A DNA stretch of 64,000 nt from Firmicutes bacterium UBA6806. Lineage in GTDB: Bacteria > Bacillota > Clostridia > Peptostreptococcales > Acidaminobacteraceae. The notes below the pieces were generated by a model that saw nothing but the letters and a program-made list of their open reading frames with translations, was not told the origin of the DNA and ran no database searches. Made by a program: the position numbers and the translations under genes. Of this stretch, positions 11,731 through 21,519 are shown in pieces. The stretch is taken from contig DKFC01000035.1 of assembly GCA_002452745.1 (NCBI GenBank), positions 1 through 64,000 of the forward strand. Direction: 5' to 3'. How positions within the stretch are numbered: the first letter of the stretch is position 1; each line of letters starts with the position of its first letter.

Positions 11731-12447
11731 TTGGCTATATTTGCGCAAATTTTTGGTTACTTATTAGGTGCGATTTTCAGCTTTGTTAAGGATTACGGGA
11801 TTGCTATCATCATTTTTACATTGATTACAAAATTGATTCTTCTGCCTCTTACTATCAAACAGTTAAAATCTTCTAAAGAAATGGCAGCGATTCAACCTAA
11901 AATAAAGGAAATTCAGGATAAATACAAGAACAATCCTGAAAAGCAACAGCAATTGACTATGGAATTGTATAAAGAACATAATTATAATCCACTCAGCGGC
12001 TGTTTGCCAATATTGATTCAATTTCCGATAATCATCGGATTATTTACTGCGCTTAGACAACCGGAGTTATACGTTTTTGCAGGAAATCCGGATCTCTTAA
12101 AAATTGCGACACAGGATGCTTTTTTATGGGTACCGAATTTATCTCAACCGGATCTCTTAATGAATGTTATTCCCAATGGACCTGAATGGCTGATAACACT
12201 TCCGGGAATCTTACCAATCACTTCTGCTGCACTTACTTATTTCCAAATGTCAACGATGAATTCTACATCTGCAACAAGTGATGCAGCGGCAACTCAAATG
12301 AAAGTTATGCAAACTATTTTTCCGATTATGATACTATTTTGGGGTAAATCATTATCTGCCGGTTTGATTTTATATTGGACAATCGGTAATTTATTCCAAA
12401 TTGGTCAACAATATATTATGAATAGGCAAGTTAAGGGGGATGCATAG
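11731..12447 (+). CDS. yidC: YidC/Oxa1 membrane protein insertase
   Basis: Inserts and folds inner-membrane proteins. At 238 residues it is the short form lacking a large periplasmic domain. It has about five membrane segments, and motifs KQLKSSKEMAAIQPKIKEIQ and YNPLSGCLPILIQFPII. It starts at TTG 11731 behind AGGAGG. No lipobox is visible, unlike the longer Bacillus SpoIIIJ. KhpB follows 3 bp later. Confidence 0.95.
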   Translation: MAIFAQIFGYLLGAIFSFVKDYGIAIIIFTLITKLILLPLTIKQLKSSKEMAAIQPKIKEIQDKYKNNPEKQQQLTMELYKEHNYNPLSGCLPILIQFPIIIGLFTALRQPELYVFAGNPDLLKIATQDAFLWVPNLSQPDLLMNVIPNGPEWLITLPGILPITSAALTYFQMSTMNSTSATSDAAATQMKVMQTIFPIMILFWGKSLSAGLILYWTIGNLFQIGQQYIMNRQVKGDA

Positions 12448-12450
12448 TAC

Positions 12451-13086
12451 ATGAAATTTGTCGAGAAAACTGGAAAAAGTGTTGAGGAAGCACTTAGACT
12501 TGCATTGATTGAACTGGATGCCGGACGTGATGACGTTGAGTTTGAAATCATCGAAGAAGGTTCTAAAGGTTTTTTAGGGTTTGGCGCTAAAGAAACTCGA
12601 ATCAAGGTCTTCAAGAAAAACAATGCGGATGATGTGGCAATTGAGTTTTTGAGGACATTACTTCAAAAAATGAATATTTCAGCCGAAATCGAAACTGAGT
12701 TGGTTGAGGATAATCTGTCTATCAACATGATTGGTCAAGATATGGCGATTTTAATAGGTAAAAGAGGACAGACCTTAGATTCCCTTCAATATTTGGTGAG
12801 TTTAGTTGTCAATAAAGATAGAGATGACTATATTAGAGTGGTTCTGGATACTGAAAATTACAGAATGAAGAGAAAAGAAACTTTGGAGAATTTAGCCGGA
12901 AAATTGGCTTTCAAAGTGAAGAAATCTCGAAAAAATGTTATTTTAGAGCCAATGAATCCATACGAGAGAAGAATCATACATTCTGCGCTTCAAAATAATC
13001 CATATGTCAGCACAAAGTCTGAAGGGGATGAACCTTTTAGAAAAGTGGTTATATATTACGATTATAAAAAAAATAGAGCTAATTAG
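12451..13086 (+). CDS. khpB: RNA-binding protein KhpB (Jag/EloR)
   Basis: A 211-residue protein with an N-terminal Jag domain (KFVEKTGKSVEEALRLAL, GSKGFLGFGAKE), a KH-type domain (LIGKRGQTLDSLQYLVSLV) and a C-terminal R3H domain (ERRIIHSAL). Known relatives bind RNA and affect cell elongation together with KhpA. It is translated directly after yidC, the usual partner. Confidence 0.93.
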   Translation: MKFVEKTGKSVEEALRLALIELDAGRDDVEFEIIEEGSKGFLGFGAKETRIKVFKKNNADDVAIEFLRTLLQKMNISAEIETELVEDNLSINMIGQDMAILIGKRGQTLDSLQYLVSLVVNKDRDDYIRVVLDTENYRMKRKETLENLAGKLAFKVKKSRKNVILEPMNPYERRIIHSALQNNPYVSTKSEGDEPFRKVVIYYDYKKNRAN

Positions 13087-13092
13087 ACAAAA

Positions 13093-13120
13093 TAACCCAG
13101 TGAAAACTGGGTTTTATTTA
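13093..13120 (+). terminator. Terminator after khpB
   Basis: AACCCAGT / ACTGGGTT hairpin with an AAAA loop, followed by TTATTT. The T tract is short, so some read-through into mnmE is likely. Confidence 0.6.
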
Positions 13121-13170
13121 AATTTACAGGTACTAAATGAGGAATTTGCCTTAAAGAAGGAGTGTTTAAA

Positions 13171-14544
13171 TTGATCTTTGATACGATAACCGCTATCTCT
13201 ACACCCATTGGGGAAGGTGCGATTGGTATAATTAGAATGAGCGGGCCTGAGTCATTTGAAATATTGGGGAAAATTTTCAAACCATTTAATAAAAATCTTT
13301 CTAGTCTTGAGATGAGGAAGATGTATTATGGACATATTGTGGAAGACGAGAGGGTTATTGATGAAGTGATGGTTGTCAAACTGCCTTCGACAGGTTCTTA
13401 TACAATGGAAGATGTGGTGGAAATCAATTGTCATGGTGGGATGATGCCCTTAAGAGAAATTCTCGCTATTGTCTTGTCAAATGGAGCTAGGCTTGCGGAA
13501 AAAGGTGAGTTTACAAAACGTGCTTTTTTGAATGGAAGGATAGATTTGACACAAGCAGAGTCAGTTATGGATCTCATAAGCGCGAAGACAACTAGAGGCT
13601 TTGATATTGCCATGAATCAGTTGAGAGGTTATGCATCAGATAAGATTAAGCAGTACAGGGATCACTTAATTTCTTTAATGGCTGAAATTGAAGTGTCTAT
13701 TGATTACCCGGAAGAAGATATTGAAGAAATTACTTATGACAAAATCGGATCAACTCTTTCTGATATGGATTTGTCTATTTTAAAATTAATTGACAATTCA
13801 AAATCGGGAAAAATCATAAGAGAGGGCCTTAAGACCGTTATTGTGGGAAAACCCAATGTTGGAAAGTCTAGCTTGATGAATGCTCTTTTAAAGGATTCAC
13901 GTGCAATTGTAACAGATATTCCTGGAACGACAAGAGATGTTATTGAAGAGTTTATGAATATATCTGGTATTCCAATTAAACTCATAGATACTGCTGGCAT
14001 AAGACAGACTGAGGATGTTGTGGAGAAAATCGGAGTTGAAAAGTCAAAGCAATATTTTAATGAGGCGGATTTGATTATTTTTATGTTGGATTCTTCCATG
14101 CCACTGACAGATGAAGACCATGAAATCATGAAGCTTGTAAAAGATAAGCATTCAATTGTCATAATCAACAAAACAGACCTTGAAAGTCAGATTGATTTGC
14201 AGTATATTAATACTGTTTTAAAAGATAAGTGCATCATACCGACTTCAGTTCAAAATGAACAAGGCCTTGAAGCCCTTGAAAATGAAATTCAAAAGATGGT
14301 TTTGGGAAATGAAGTGGATGTTCAAAACAAAGAAATTCTAAGTAATACGCGGCATATACAACTTTTAAAAGATGCACATAAAAATATAGTGGATGCGCTA
14401 GATGCTGTAAAGTCAAGTATGCCATATGATTTTATAGAGGTGGATGTTAAGAATGCCATCTTGAACTTAGGGCATATAACTGGCGAAAGCGTGGAAGAGG
14501 ACTTGATGAATACGATATTCAGTAATTTTTGTTTAGGAAAGTAG
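13171..14544 (+). CDS. mnmE: tRNA modification GTPase MnmE
   Basis: With MnmG it makes the 5-carboxymethylaminomethyl group on wobble uridine 34. It has an N-terminal folate-binding domain, and a GTPase domain with VGKPNVGKSSLMNAL, DIPGTTRD and NKTD. The C-terminus ends FCLGK, carrying the catalytic Cys of the C(I/L/V)GK motif. I chose TTG 13171 because AAGGAG lies eight bases upstream; an in-frame GTG at 13162 overlaps that site. It gives 457 residues, the normal size. Confidence 0.95.
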   Translation: MIFDTITAISTPIGEGAIGIIRMSGPESFEILGKIFKPFNKNLSSLEMRKMYYGHIVEDERVIDEVMVVKLPSTGSYTMEDVVEINCHGGMMPLREILAIVLSNGARLAEKGEFTKRAFLNGRIDLTQAESVMDLISAKTTRGFDIAMNQLRGYASDKIKQYRDHLISLMAEIEVSIDYPEEDIEEITYDKIGSTLSDMDLSILKLIDNSKSGKIIREGLKTVIVGKPNVGKSSLMNALLKDSRAIVTDIPGTTRDVIEEFMNISGIPIKLIDTAGIRQTEDVVEKIGVEKSKQYFNEADLIIFMLDSSMPLTDEDHEIMKLVKDKHSIVIINKTDLESQIDLQYINTVLKDKCIIPTSVQNEQGLEALENEIQKMVLGNEVDVQNKEILSNTRHIQLLKDAHKNIVDALDAVKSSMPYDFIEVDVKNAILNLGHITGESVEEDLMNTIFSNFCLGK

Positions 14545-14550
14545 GCATAT

Positions 14551-16440
14551 ATGGTAAGAAGACATGATGCAGGTCACTACGATTGTATCGTTATAGGAGC
14601 AGGTCATGCAGGATGTGAAGCTGCACTTGCAAGTGCGCGCATGGGCGTAAAGACTTTGATACTCTCAATTAATTTGGATTCAATTGCAATGATGCCTTGC
14701 AATCCTTCAATAGGAGGGACTGGTAAAGGCCATCTTGTTAAAGAGATTGATGCCTTAGGCGGTGAAATGGGACTCAACATAGATAAGTCCTTTGTACAGA
14801 GCAAGATGTTGAACAGTTCTAAGGGGCCAGCGGTTCATTCGTTAAGGGCACAAGCAGATAAGCATCAATATCACACTGAGATGAAAAAGGTAATGGAGAA
14901 CACTGACAATCTCTATGTTAAACAAGGAGAAGTTGTTGAAATTATAATTGAGTCTGACGAGATAAAGGGTGTTGTCACCAGTACTGGCAACAGATACACT
15001 TGTAACGCAGCGGTTTTAGCCACTGGAACTTACCTAGGAAGTACTATTTTTATTGGAGATGCTGAATTAAAGAGTGGCCCAAACGGTCTTTCAGGGTCTT
15101 ATGAGCTCACTGAATCTCTTAGAAGCCATGCGTTTGATTTGAGGCGTTTCAAAACTGGCACGCCTGCTCGTGTGGACAAGAGAAGTTTGGATTTTGACAA
15201 AATGGAGATTCAATGGGGAGATGAGGATTATGAGCTCTTCTCATTTATGAATGACGAGTTGCCACTTGATGAAATGCCTTGTTGGCTCACCTATACGAAC
15301 CAATCAACTCATGAAATTATTTTGAATAACTTAGATAAATCAGGTCTTTTTACAGGTGCAATTGAGGGAACAGGCCCTAGATATTGTCCTTCAATTGAGA
15401 CGAAGCTCATGAGGTTTACAGATAAGCCACGACATCAGCTCTTTATTGAACCAGAGGGAAGAGATACAAATGAGATGTACGTACAGGGGATGTCAACAAG
15501 TCTTTCTGAGGATGTTCAACTGGCTTTTATGAGATCAATTCCAGGAATGGAGAATTGCGAAATCATGCGTCCGGCATATGCAATTGAGTACGATTGTATT
15601 AATCCACTTATGCTCAGCTTGTCTTTGGAGCTCAAGGATGTTAAAGGATTGTTCTCAGCGGGTCAATTCAATGGGACTTCGGGTTATGAAGAAGCGGCTG
15701 CTCAGGGATTGATTGCAGGCATCAATGCTGCACTTAAAGTCAAGGGAGAACCCCCTTTTATCCTCGATCGTTCAGAGGCCTATATAGGGGTTTTAATTGA
15801 TGATCTTGTGACAAAGGGGACAGATGAACCTTATCGGATGATGACTTCCCGTGCTGAATACAGATTGGTATTAAGGCAAGACAATGCCGATTTGAGACTA
15901 ACTGAAAAGGGATACCAAATTGGTCTTGTAAAGGAAGAGAGATACAATAGGCTTTTAAATAAACTCAAGATGATCGATACTGAGCTGAATCGTATTAAAT
16001 CGGTCACTTTAAAGCAAGATTCTTTAAATGAGGTTTTGCATCAGATGGGGAGTAGCCCTGTCCAGCAAGGTACGAAGATATTTGATATTTTAAGAAGACC
16101 AGAAGTTTACTATGATCATTTATCTGAAATTGATGAAACACGTCCTATGGAGCTGACAAAAGATGTCATCAAACAAATTGAGGTCTCTATTAAATATGAG
16201 GGCTACATCCAAAAGCAGTTGCAGCAAATTGAAAAGTTTAGATCTTTAGAAGAAAAGAAATTGCCACTGGATATTGATTACGATAAAATAGACAGTTTGA
16301 GACTTGAAGCAAGGCAAAAGCTAAATGAAATTAGACCAGAATCTATTGGGCAGGCTTCCAGAATTTCGGGTGTTTCACCTGCGGATATTTCTGTTTTATT
16401 GGTCTATATTGAACAGTTCAGAAGGAGGGAAAAGCAGTGA
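14551..16440 (+). CDS. mnmG: tRNA uridine-5-carboxymethylaminomethyl modification enzyme MnmG (GidA)
   Basis: FAD-dependent partner of MnmE, 629 residues. The N-terminal dinucleotide-binding motif is [19 protein letters not shown], with [18 protein letters not shown] and a [16 protein letters not shown] region, all typical of GidA. The C-terminal helical domain ends in QFRRREKQ. It starts 6 bp after mnmE and overlaps rsmG by 4 bp, consistent with translational coupling. Confidence 0.97.
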   Translation: MVRRHDAGHYDCIVIGAGHAGCEAALASARMGVKTLILSINLDSIAMMPCNPSIGGTGKGHLVKEIDALGGEMGLNIDKSFVQSKMLNSSKGPAVHSLRAQADKHQYHTEMKKVMENTDNLYVKQGEVVEIIIESDEIKGVVTSTGNRYTCNAAVLATGTYLGSTIFIGDAELKSGPNGLSGSYELTESLRSHAFDLRRFKTGTPARVDKRSLDFDKMEIQWGDEDYELFSFMNDELPLDEMPCWLTYTNQSTHEIILNNLDKSGLFTGAIEGTGPRYCPSIETKLMRFTDKPRHQLFIEPEGRDTNEMYVQGMSTSLSEDVQLAFMRSIPGMENCEIMRPAYAIEYDCINPLMLSLSLELKDVKGLFSAGQFNGTSGYEEAAAQGLIAGINAALKVKGEPPFILDRSEAYIGVLIDDLVTKGTDEPYRMMTSRAEYRLVLRQDNADLRLTEKGYQIGLVKEERYNRLLNKLKMIDTELNRIKSVTLKQDSLNEVLHQMGSSPVQQGTKIFDILRRPEVYYDHLSEIDETRPMELTKDVIKQIEVSIKYEGYIQKQLQQIEKFRSLEEKKLPLDIDYDKIDSLRLEARQKLNEIRPESIGQASRISGVSPADISVLLVYIEQFRRREKQ

Positions 16441-17135
16441 TTGATTTACTAAATACATTTGATATCTCTCTTTCTGAACATCAATTAAGTCAATTCAATC
16501 AGTATTTTGATTTTTTAGTTAGCGAGAACGAAAAATACAACTTAACGGCGATTACTGAAAAGAAAGACGTTTATGTAAAACACTTTTTGGATTCAATGTT
16601 GATTTCAAAACTTGATATTGAGCTAAAAGGTGCAAAAATTATGGATATTGGGACAGGTGCTGGATTTCCTTCGGTGCCAATTTCTATTTTAGAACCATCG
16701 GTTAAGATTACGGGACTTGACTCTTTGAATAAGCGAATTCACTTTTTGAATCAACTTGCAGCCTTAATTGGAATTCAAAATTATGAATTCGTTCACGGTA
16801 GGGCTGAGGATTTTGGTCAGGATAAAAAGTATAGAGAAACTTATAATATAGCGGTTTCTAGAGCTGTTGCAGAATTGAGATTGCTACTTGAATACGTGAT
16901 GCCGTTTGTAAAACCAGGTGGCTATTTTATCGCGTATAAGAGTGTAAACAATGAAGTTGAACTAGAGAGTGCAAAAAATGCACTTAAGTGCCTAAAAACT
17001 TCTTTAGTGGATGTGGTCAAATTTGACTTGCCCTTAGAAGCAGGGGAACGCAATTTGATGATCTTTAAAAAAGAGGCAAAACTAGAGAAAAAATATCCTA
17101 GAAAAGCTGGAACACCGAAAAAAAATCCACTATAG
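16437..17135 (+). CDS. rsmG: 16S rRNA (guanine527-N7)-methyltransferase RsmG (GidB)
   Basis: SAM-dependent methyltransferase acting on G527 of 16S rRNA; loss in other species gives low-level streptomycin resistance. The SAM site is [15 protein letters not shown], and the [20 protein letters not shown] block is conserved in the family. It starts at GTG 16437, overlapping the mnmG stop. It has 232 residues with a short basic C-terminal tail. Confidence 0.96.
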   Translation: MIDLLNTFDISLSEHQLSQFNQYFDFLVSENEKYNLTAITEKKDVYVKHFLDSMLISKLDIELKGAKIMDIGTGAGFPSVPISILEPSVKITGLDSLNKRIHFLNQLAALIGIQNYEFVHGRAEDFGQDKKYRETYNIAVSRAVAELRLLLEYVMPFVKPGGYFIAYKSVNNEVELESAKNALKCLKTSLVDVVKFDLPLEAGERNLMIFKKEAKLEKKYPRKAGTPKKNPL

Positions 17136-17210
17136 TCTCATTGCATGATTTCTTTACTTTGAGGTTTTAGGATTTTAGTTTAATGTTTTTATCTCTATAT
17201 TCTACTTAAA

Positions 17211-17240
17211 TGAGCAGAAGGAATTCTTCTGCTTTTTTTA
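17211..17240 (+). terminator. Terminator of the mnmE-mnmG-rsmG operon
   Basis: AGCAGAAG / CTTCTGCT stem with a GAATT loop, followed by TTTTTTTA. Confidence 0.85.
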
Positions 17241-18171
17241 TGTTTGCATCATTTAGGCCTTTATGTTTTTGAGGAGATGATAACTACAGATGCACGATTA
17301 GATAAAGCTGTATATCGTGATAGATAATGCCCATGTCGGTATTTATAGTTGTATTTGTATTTGACGCAAGTATTATTGATTTGACGGAAATATTATTGCA
17401 AATTGAAATGACCAATCTATACGAATGTATATTTATTCATTTTGTATAAAGTGAATTATCTCGCATTTGGGCGTTGGTGTTTCAGAACTTTCATTTTAAT
17501 TCTTTTTACTTTACAAGGTCTTATTGTTTTTAAGTGATTGTATTCTTAACTTTCTGTAGGATATCTTTTGGTGTGTATATCTATTATTAATGGTATGAAT
17601 TCTTTCATTATTTAATGATGATGAAGTTTTAACTAGAGATATTTTATCATTCAATGGTTATTTAAATTGAGGATATTCATACACAATAGTAATATTTCAA
17701 ATAGATAAACTCTTTGTAATTGCTTTGTTTTATCTGAATATTGATTTATTATTGACTTCTTTTACGATTTTAATATGAAAGATATAAATCAATAAAATAT
17801 TTATATTGAGATAATTAAAATTTGACATATTTGAATTGTATTTAGTTCTTATATTTAATAGATGATTTTATTATATGCAGATGATACCATATAATCCTGT
17901 GTGTCGCCACATAGGTAACTGGACTATTTCTGTATTTTTAGCTGGTATTATGTATTCGGTTATGCATGTAAAATAGCGTAAGATTATGATTAAGTACATG
18001 TATAAATATCCACTTTATAATCAAATCCCTTATTGACTAATTTTTATCCTTGATAAATGTTGATTTGCTTTTATAGGCTGAATAATATAGTTTATGAAGT
18101 AGCATACTCTGGTTTGTTTATTTGAAGTTTTTTTAGTATAATATAGCTAGTATTAAGATGTGGAGGCAAAC
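17241..18171. other. Long AT-rich spacer upstream of parA
   Basis: About 930 bp with no convincing gene on either strand. The one structured element I see is a 20-bp tandem duplication at 17361-17400. A TATAAT at 18137-18142 could serve parA, but the -35 hexamer at 17-bp spacing (TTGTTT) is poor. No parS was found here. Confidence 0.6.
17361..17400 (+). repeat. Two-copy 20-bp tandem repeat
   Basis: TTGACGCAAGTATTATTGAT is followed immediately by TTGACGGAAATATTATTGCA; 17 of 20 positions are identical. The period is close to two helical turns. Function unknown. Confidence 0.7.
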
Positions 18172-18948
18172 ATGGGCAAATCTATTGCTATATTCAATCA
18201 AAAGGGTGGAGTCGGCAAGACGACTACTGCTGTAAATTTAGCTGCCGGTATTGCAGCGGCAGGAAAAAGAGTTTTGTTGGTTGATAACGATCCTCAGGCA
18301 AATTTGTCTAGTGGCGTTGGAATTGATAAATATTCTGTAGAAGACACAATATATGAAGTTTTAATTAATGATTTTCCGATTAGTGATGCTATTGTTAAAA
18401 CTCAATTCGAGAATCTTGAAATTTTACCTGGCAGTGTAAATCTGGCTGGTGCTGAAATTGAAATGATAGATATGGAAAGTCGTGAGAGTATTTTAAAGAA
18501 GCATCTTGATTTAGTAGCAGATAACTATGATTTTATTTTTATTGATTGCCCACCTTCGCTGGGAATGTTGACAATCAATGCACTTGTTGCCGTTGACAGT
18601 GTTATCATTCCCATTCAATGTGAATATTATGCTTTGGAAGGGGTTAGCCAATTATTAAACACATATAATTTGATTAAGCAAAGTATAAACCCTAATATTG
18701 AAATTCAAGGTGTCCTTCTCAGTATGTTTGATGGTAGGACGAATTTATCCATACAAGTTGTTGAAGAAGTAAAGAAGCATTTCAAAGATTTGGTTTACGC
18801 CACAATTATCCCAAGAAATATAAGACTTGCTGAAGCACCAAGTTTTGGCTTGCCAATTATGCATTATGATTCCAAGTCTAAAGGGGCAGAGGCTTATTTG
18901 GAACTTGCAGATGAATTCTTAGAATTAGAGGGGTTGAAAAATGAATAG
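18172..18948 (+). CDS. parA: Chromosome-partitioning ATPase ParA (Soj)
   Basis: Walker-type ATPase that drives ParB-parS movement and, in Bacillus, modulates DnaA. The deviant Walker A KGGVGKTTTAVNLA is near the N-terminus, with DNDPQANLSSG and DFIFIDCPPSLGMLTINAL following. ATG 18172 is chosen because TGGAGG lies five bases upstream; an in-frame GTG at 18160 overlaps that site. It has 258 residues and overlaps parB by 8 bp. Confidence 0.96.
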   Translation: MGKSIAIFNQKGGVGKTTTAVNLAAGIAAAGKRVLLVDNDPQANLSSGVGIDKYSVEDTIYEVLINDFPISDAIVKTQFENLEILPGSVNLAGAEIEMIDMESRESILKKHLDLVADNYDFIFIDCPPSLGMLTINALVAVDSVIIPIQCEYYALEGVSQLLNTYNLIKQSINPNIEIQGVLLSMFDGRTNLSIQVVEEVKKHFKDLVYATIIPRNIRLAEAPSFGLPIMHYDSKSKGAEAYLELADEFLELEGLKNE

Positions 18949-19825
18949 AAAGACAGGACTTGGAAAAGGATTAGGGGCTTTAATCCCAAATGAAATTGTG
19001 GTAGATAAGAAAAGTAAGATTAATGAAGATGGTGAGATGGTTGATCAAATAGATATCAATTTGATTATACCGAATCGAGATCAGCCAAGAAAAGACTTTG
19101 ATGATGAAAAGATTAAAAGCTTATCTGAATCAATAGAAGAATTAGGGTTATTACAACCGATTGTCCTAAAACGGAAAGGCAGCTACTATGAAATAGTAGC
19201 AGGAGAGAGAAGATGGAGAGCCTGTAAGCTAGCTGGAATGAAAAAAATTCCTTCAATTATTAAAGATGTAGATGAATTTACAGTAGCTCAACTTGCTTTA
19301 GTTGAGAATGTTCAGAGGGAAGATTTAAACCCAATTGAAGAGGCTTCTGCATATAAGAATCTGATTGAGGATTTTGAAATTACTCAAGACAAACTGAGCC
19401 GAATTGTTGGGAAGAGTCGGTCATATATTACCAATACAATTAGGCTTTTAAAATTAGAATCTTATATCCAAGCCTCTATTTCAGAGGGGATTATTACAAA
19501 TGGGCATGGTCGTTCTCTTTTGGCGCTTGATACTGAGAAGAAACGTAAAAAAGTTTATGATTTTATTGTTTCTGAGGGATTAAGTGTAAGAAAAACAGAA
19601 GAATTGGTGAAGAATTATGATGCCTATTTTAAACCTGAACTTCATAAAGAACAAAAGAAAAGCATCAAGAAATTGCCTGAAATAGTAGATATAGAAGAAC
19701 AATTGGCAATTAATATTGGTACGAAGGTAACTATAAAAGAATCCAATGGAAAGGGAAAAATATTAATTGATTTTTATAATATTGATGACTTAAATCGAAT
19801 TCTTGATATTATCAATCAAAAATAG
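18941..19825 (+). CDS. parB: Chromosome-partitioning protein ParB (Spo0J)
   Basis: CTPase clamp that loads at parS sites and spreads. It has the family opening KTGLGKGLGALIP, the N-terminal CTP-binding domain with IVAGERRWRACKLAGM, and ENVQREDLNPIEEA. The helix-turn-helix (ITQDKLSRIVGKSRSYITN) and a C-terminal dimerisation region follow. It has 294 residues. A perfect parS overlaps its stop codon region and another lies 750 bp downstream, so the centromere sits beside its own gene. Confidence 0.97.
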   Translation: MNRKTGLGKGLGALIPNEIVVDKKSKINEDGEMVDQIDINLIIPNRDQPRKDFDDEKIKSLSESIEELGLLQPIVLKRKGSYYEIVAGERRWRACKLAGMKKIPSIIKDVDEFTVAQLALVENVQREDLNPIEEASAYKNLIEDFEITQDKLSRIVGKSRSYITNTIRLLKLESYIQASISEGIITNGHGRSLLALDTEKKRKKVYDFIVSEGLSVRKTEELVKNYDAYFKPELHKEQKKSIKKLPEIVDIEEQLAINIGTKVTIKESNGKGKILIDFYNIDDLNRILDIINQK

Positions 19826-19839
19826 TTTCACGTGAAACA
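19824..19839. promoter_or_regulatory. parS site 1
   Basis: AGTTTCACGTGAAACA: the 14-bp palindrome GTTTCACGTGAAAC is intact, with one mismatch to the 16-bp consensus at the first base. It lies directly at the end of parB. Confidence 0.95.
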
Positions 19840-19910
19840 TTGAGTTCTCATTTATTTTATATTGATTTGATTATCTCTTGTTTGCTATAATAACTTGTTA
19901 GATAAATAAT

Positions 19911-19958
19911 AGCTCTTATAATGCCCGATAAACAGTCTGGGGATATGAGAGCTTTTTT
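19911..19958 (+). terminator. Terminator of the parA-parB operon
   Basis: AGCTCTTATA pairs with TATGAGAGCT (one mismatch) around an inner GCCC/GGGG pairing, followed by six T residues. Confidence 0.75.
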
Positions 19959-21040
19959 AGTTACACTGCTTGAAACCTGTAAATTATAATGTTGAGAATC
20001 AAAAAACGATTATCAATTAACGATGAACTCATATATAAATAATATATGGTATTTGGGGTATACAAGTAGAATACTTATTCGATCATATAAAAAAAGATGT
20101 GTCTAAAACACTTAAATTGTAGTAAATAAATGAAAAGAGCTGAACAATGCTTCTTAGGAATGAGTCTTCAATAATCCTTATTTTGTACTCATTAATCAAT
20201 ATTCAGTGAGTAATATACTTAGATAAATAGGAGCATGTATTTTACACATATGCGCTGATTTATTAATTCATCTAATGCATATAAAGTAATGATTGAGTTG
20301 AAATTATATTTATTTATATTTTATTCAATTGTATATTAGGAATTGATTCTATATTAATTATCTAATAGCCATTAATTGAGTAGGTGCCTGATTCTGTGGT
20401 TTAGATCTCTATTATTTAATGATGATTCATAAATTTATATACAGGTTTTATAGATCAATTTAATTGTAAAAAAATTAATGCAATGAGAATGACCGAGTAT
20501 TATTTTTTAATCAAGAGTGATTGATTCGTAATTTATACATGAATTTTTGATAAAAAATACATTTAGACAAAAATGTTTCACGTGAAACATAAAAATTCAA
20601 AACAAGAGGATGAATTTTCTGACAAATAGGATTTTTGCTCTCAAATTTAAGTCATATTGATTGCAAACTATGAATGGATATATGTATCAAGAAGATAAAT
20701 AAAGTCTAGTAGAAGAGAAAGCATCACACCAGTGGGCGTAAACATTGGAATTTCAGTCTATACAATACTTTGAAAAATATACAGACATAATAAGATAACA
20801 ATTAGTTCAATTTACTTGGAATCAAGCATCAATTAGATAAAATAGAAAATTCAATTCACGGATCAAACAAATTTACTCAACCCAAATCACAATAAAATGA
20901 AGTAAATATTTTTGTTCATTATATATGAATATAGTATAATTATTGTATATAAAACAAACAGAACAACAGAAATAGATTTAGACTAAACATTTACAGCGCA
21001 GGAAAGAATAAAAAGGAATAACAAAGAAAGATAAATTTAG
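19959..21040. other. Long AT-rich non-coding spacer containing the second parS
   Basis: About 1.1 kb with dense stop codons in all frames. Apart from the parS at 20574-20589 I see no gene, RNA or clear repeat. Base composition is more AT-rich than in the neighbouring genes, as expected for old decayed sequence. Confidence 0.6.
20574..20589. promoter_or_regulatory. parS site 2
   Basis: TGTTTCACGTGAAACA, a perfect 16-bp parS consensus palindrome. It lies in non-coding DNA 750 bp beyond the first site. Confidence 0.97.
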
Positions 21041-21270
21041 ATTGAAATTTTATATAGTTATTCCAAAGAGCATCGGAGCAAGGGTTATGCAAAAGAGTCT
21101 GCGAAGGCAATACTTGAATATGGGCTAAAAAGTATCGCATTAGAGATTATAGCAGCAGCATATATGGATAATGTAATTTTAAAAATGTGTTGAAACATAT
21201 AGGTATAAAATATATCGGCAAAATAAAATGGATAGTGGTTAATAAGTATAAAATCAGAATGTTAGATGAA
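21041..21270 (+). pseudogene. Decayed GNAT acetyltransferase fragment
   Basis: Frame at 21041 reads IEILYSYSKEHRSKGYAKES then AKAILEYGLKSIALE and AYMDNVILKM, the acetyl-CoA binding block (R/Q-x-x-G-x-G/A type, here RSKGYA) and following helix of GNAT enzymes. After 21185 the frame meets a stop, but the +1 frame continues with VLKHIGIKYIGKIKW, the expected GNAT C-terminal segment. So a single-base frameshift splits the homology, and the N-terminal half is missing or unrecognisable. No start codon or ribosome binding site is left. Confidence 0.75.
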
Positions 21271-21519
21271 GTTATAATAAGGATGTAATATATATTCTTG
21301 TATGAAATAGAGATTAATGATTTATAAAATAAAGGTTAAAAACCTGTTCTTAAAATATGAATTAGGACAAAGATATAGAAAATGAAGTTAAATCAATAGA
21401 AGAAAAAATCAAGGAATATGCGGAAAAAAGGGAAATTGTGGATATTCTACTTTCTATTATTTCTATAGAACTACTAAGAATTTGTAACCATAAACATAAA
21501 AACGAGGAGTATCTTAATA

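Noticed and set aside
13734..14171. 145-codon minus-strand open frame opposite mnmE
   Set aside because: Shadow of the mnmE GTPase domain; no motif of its own.
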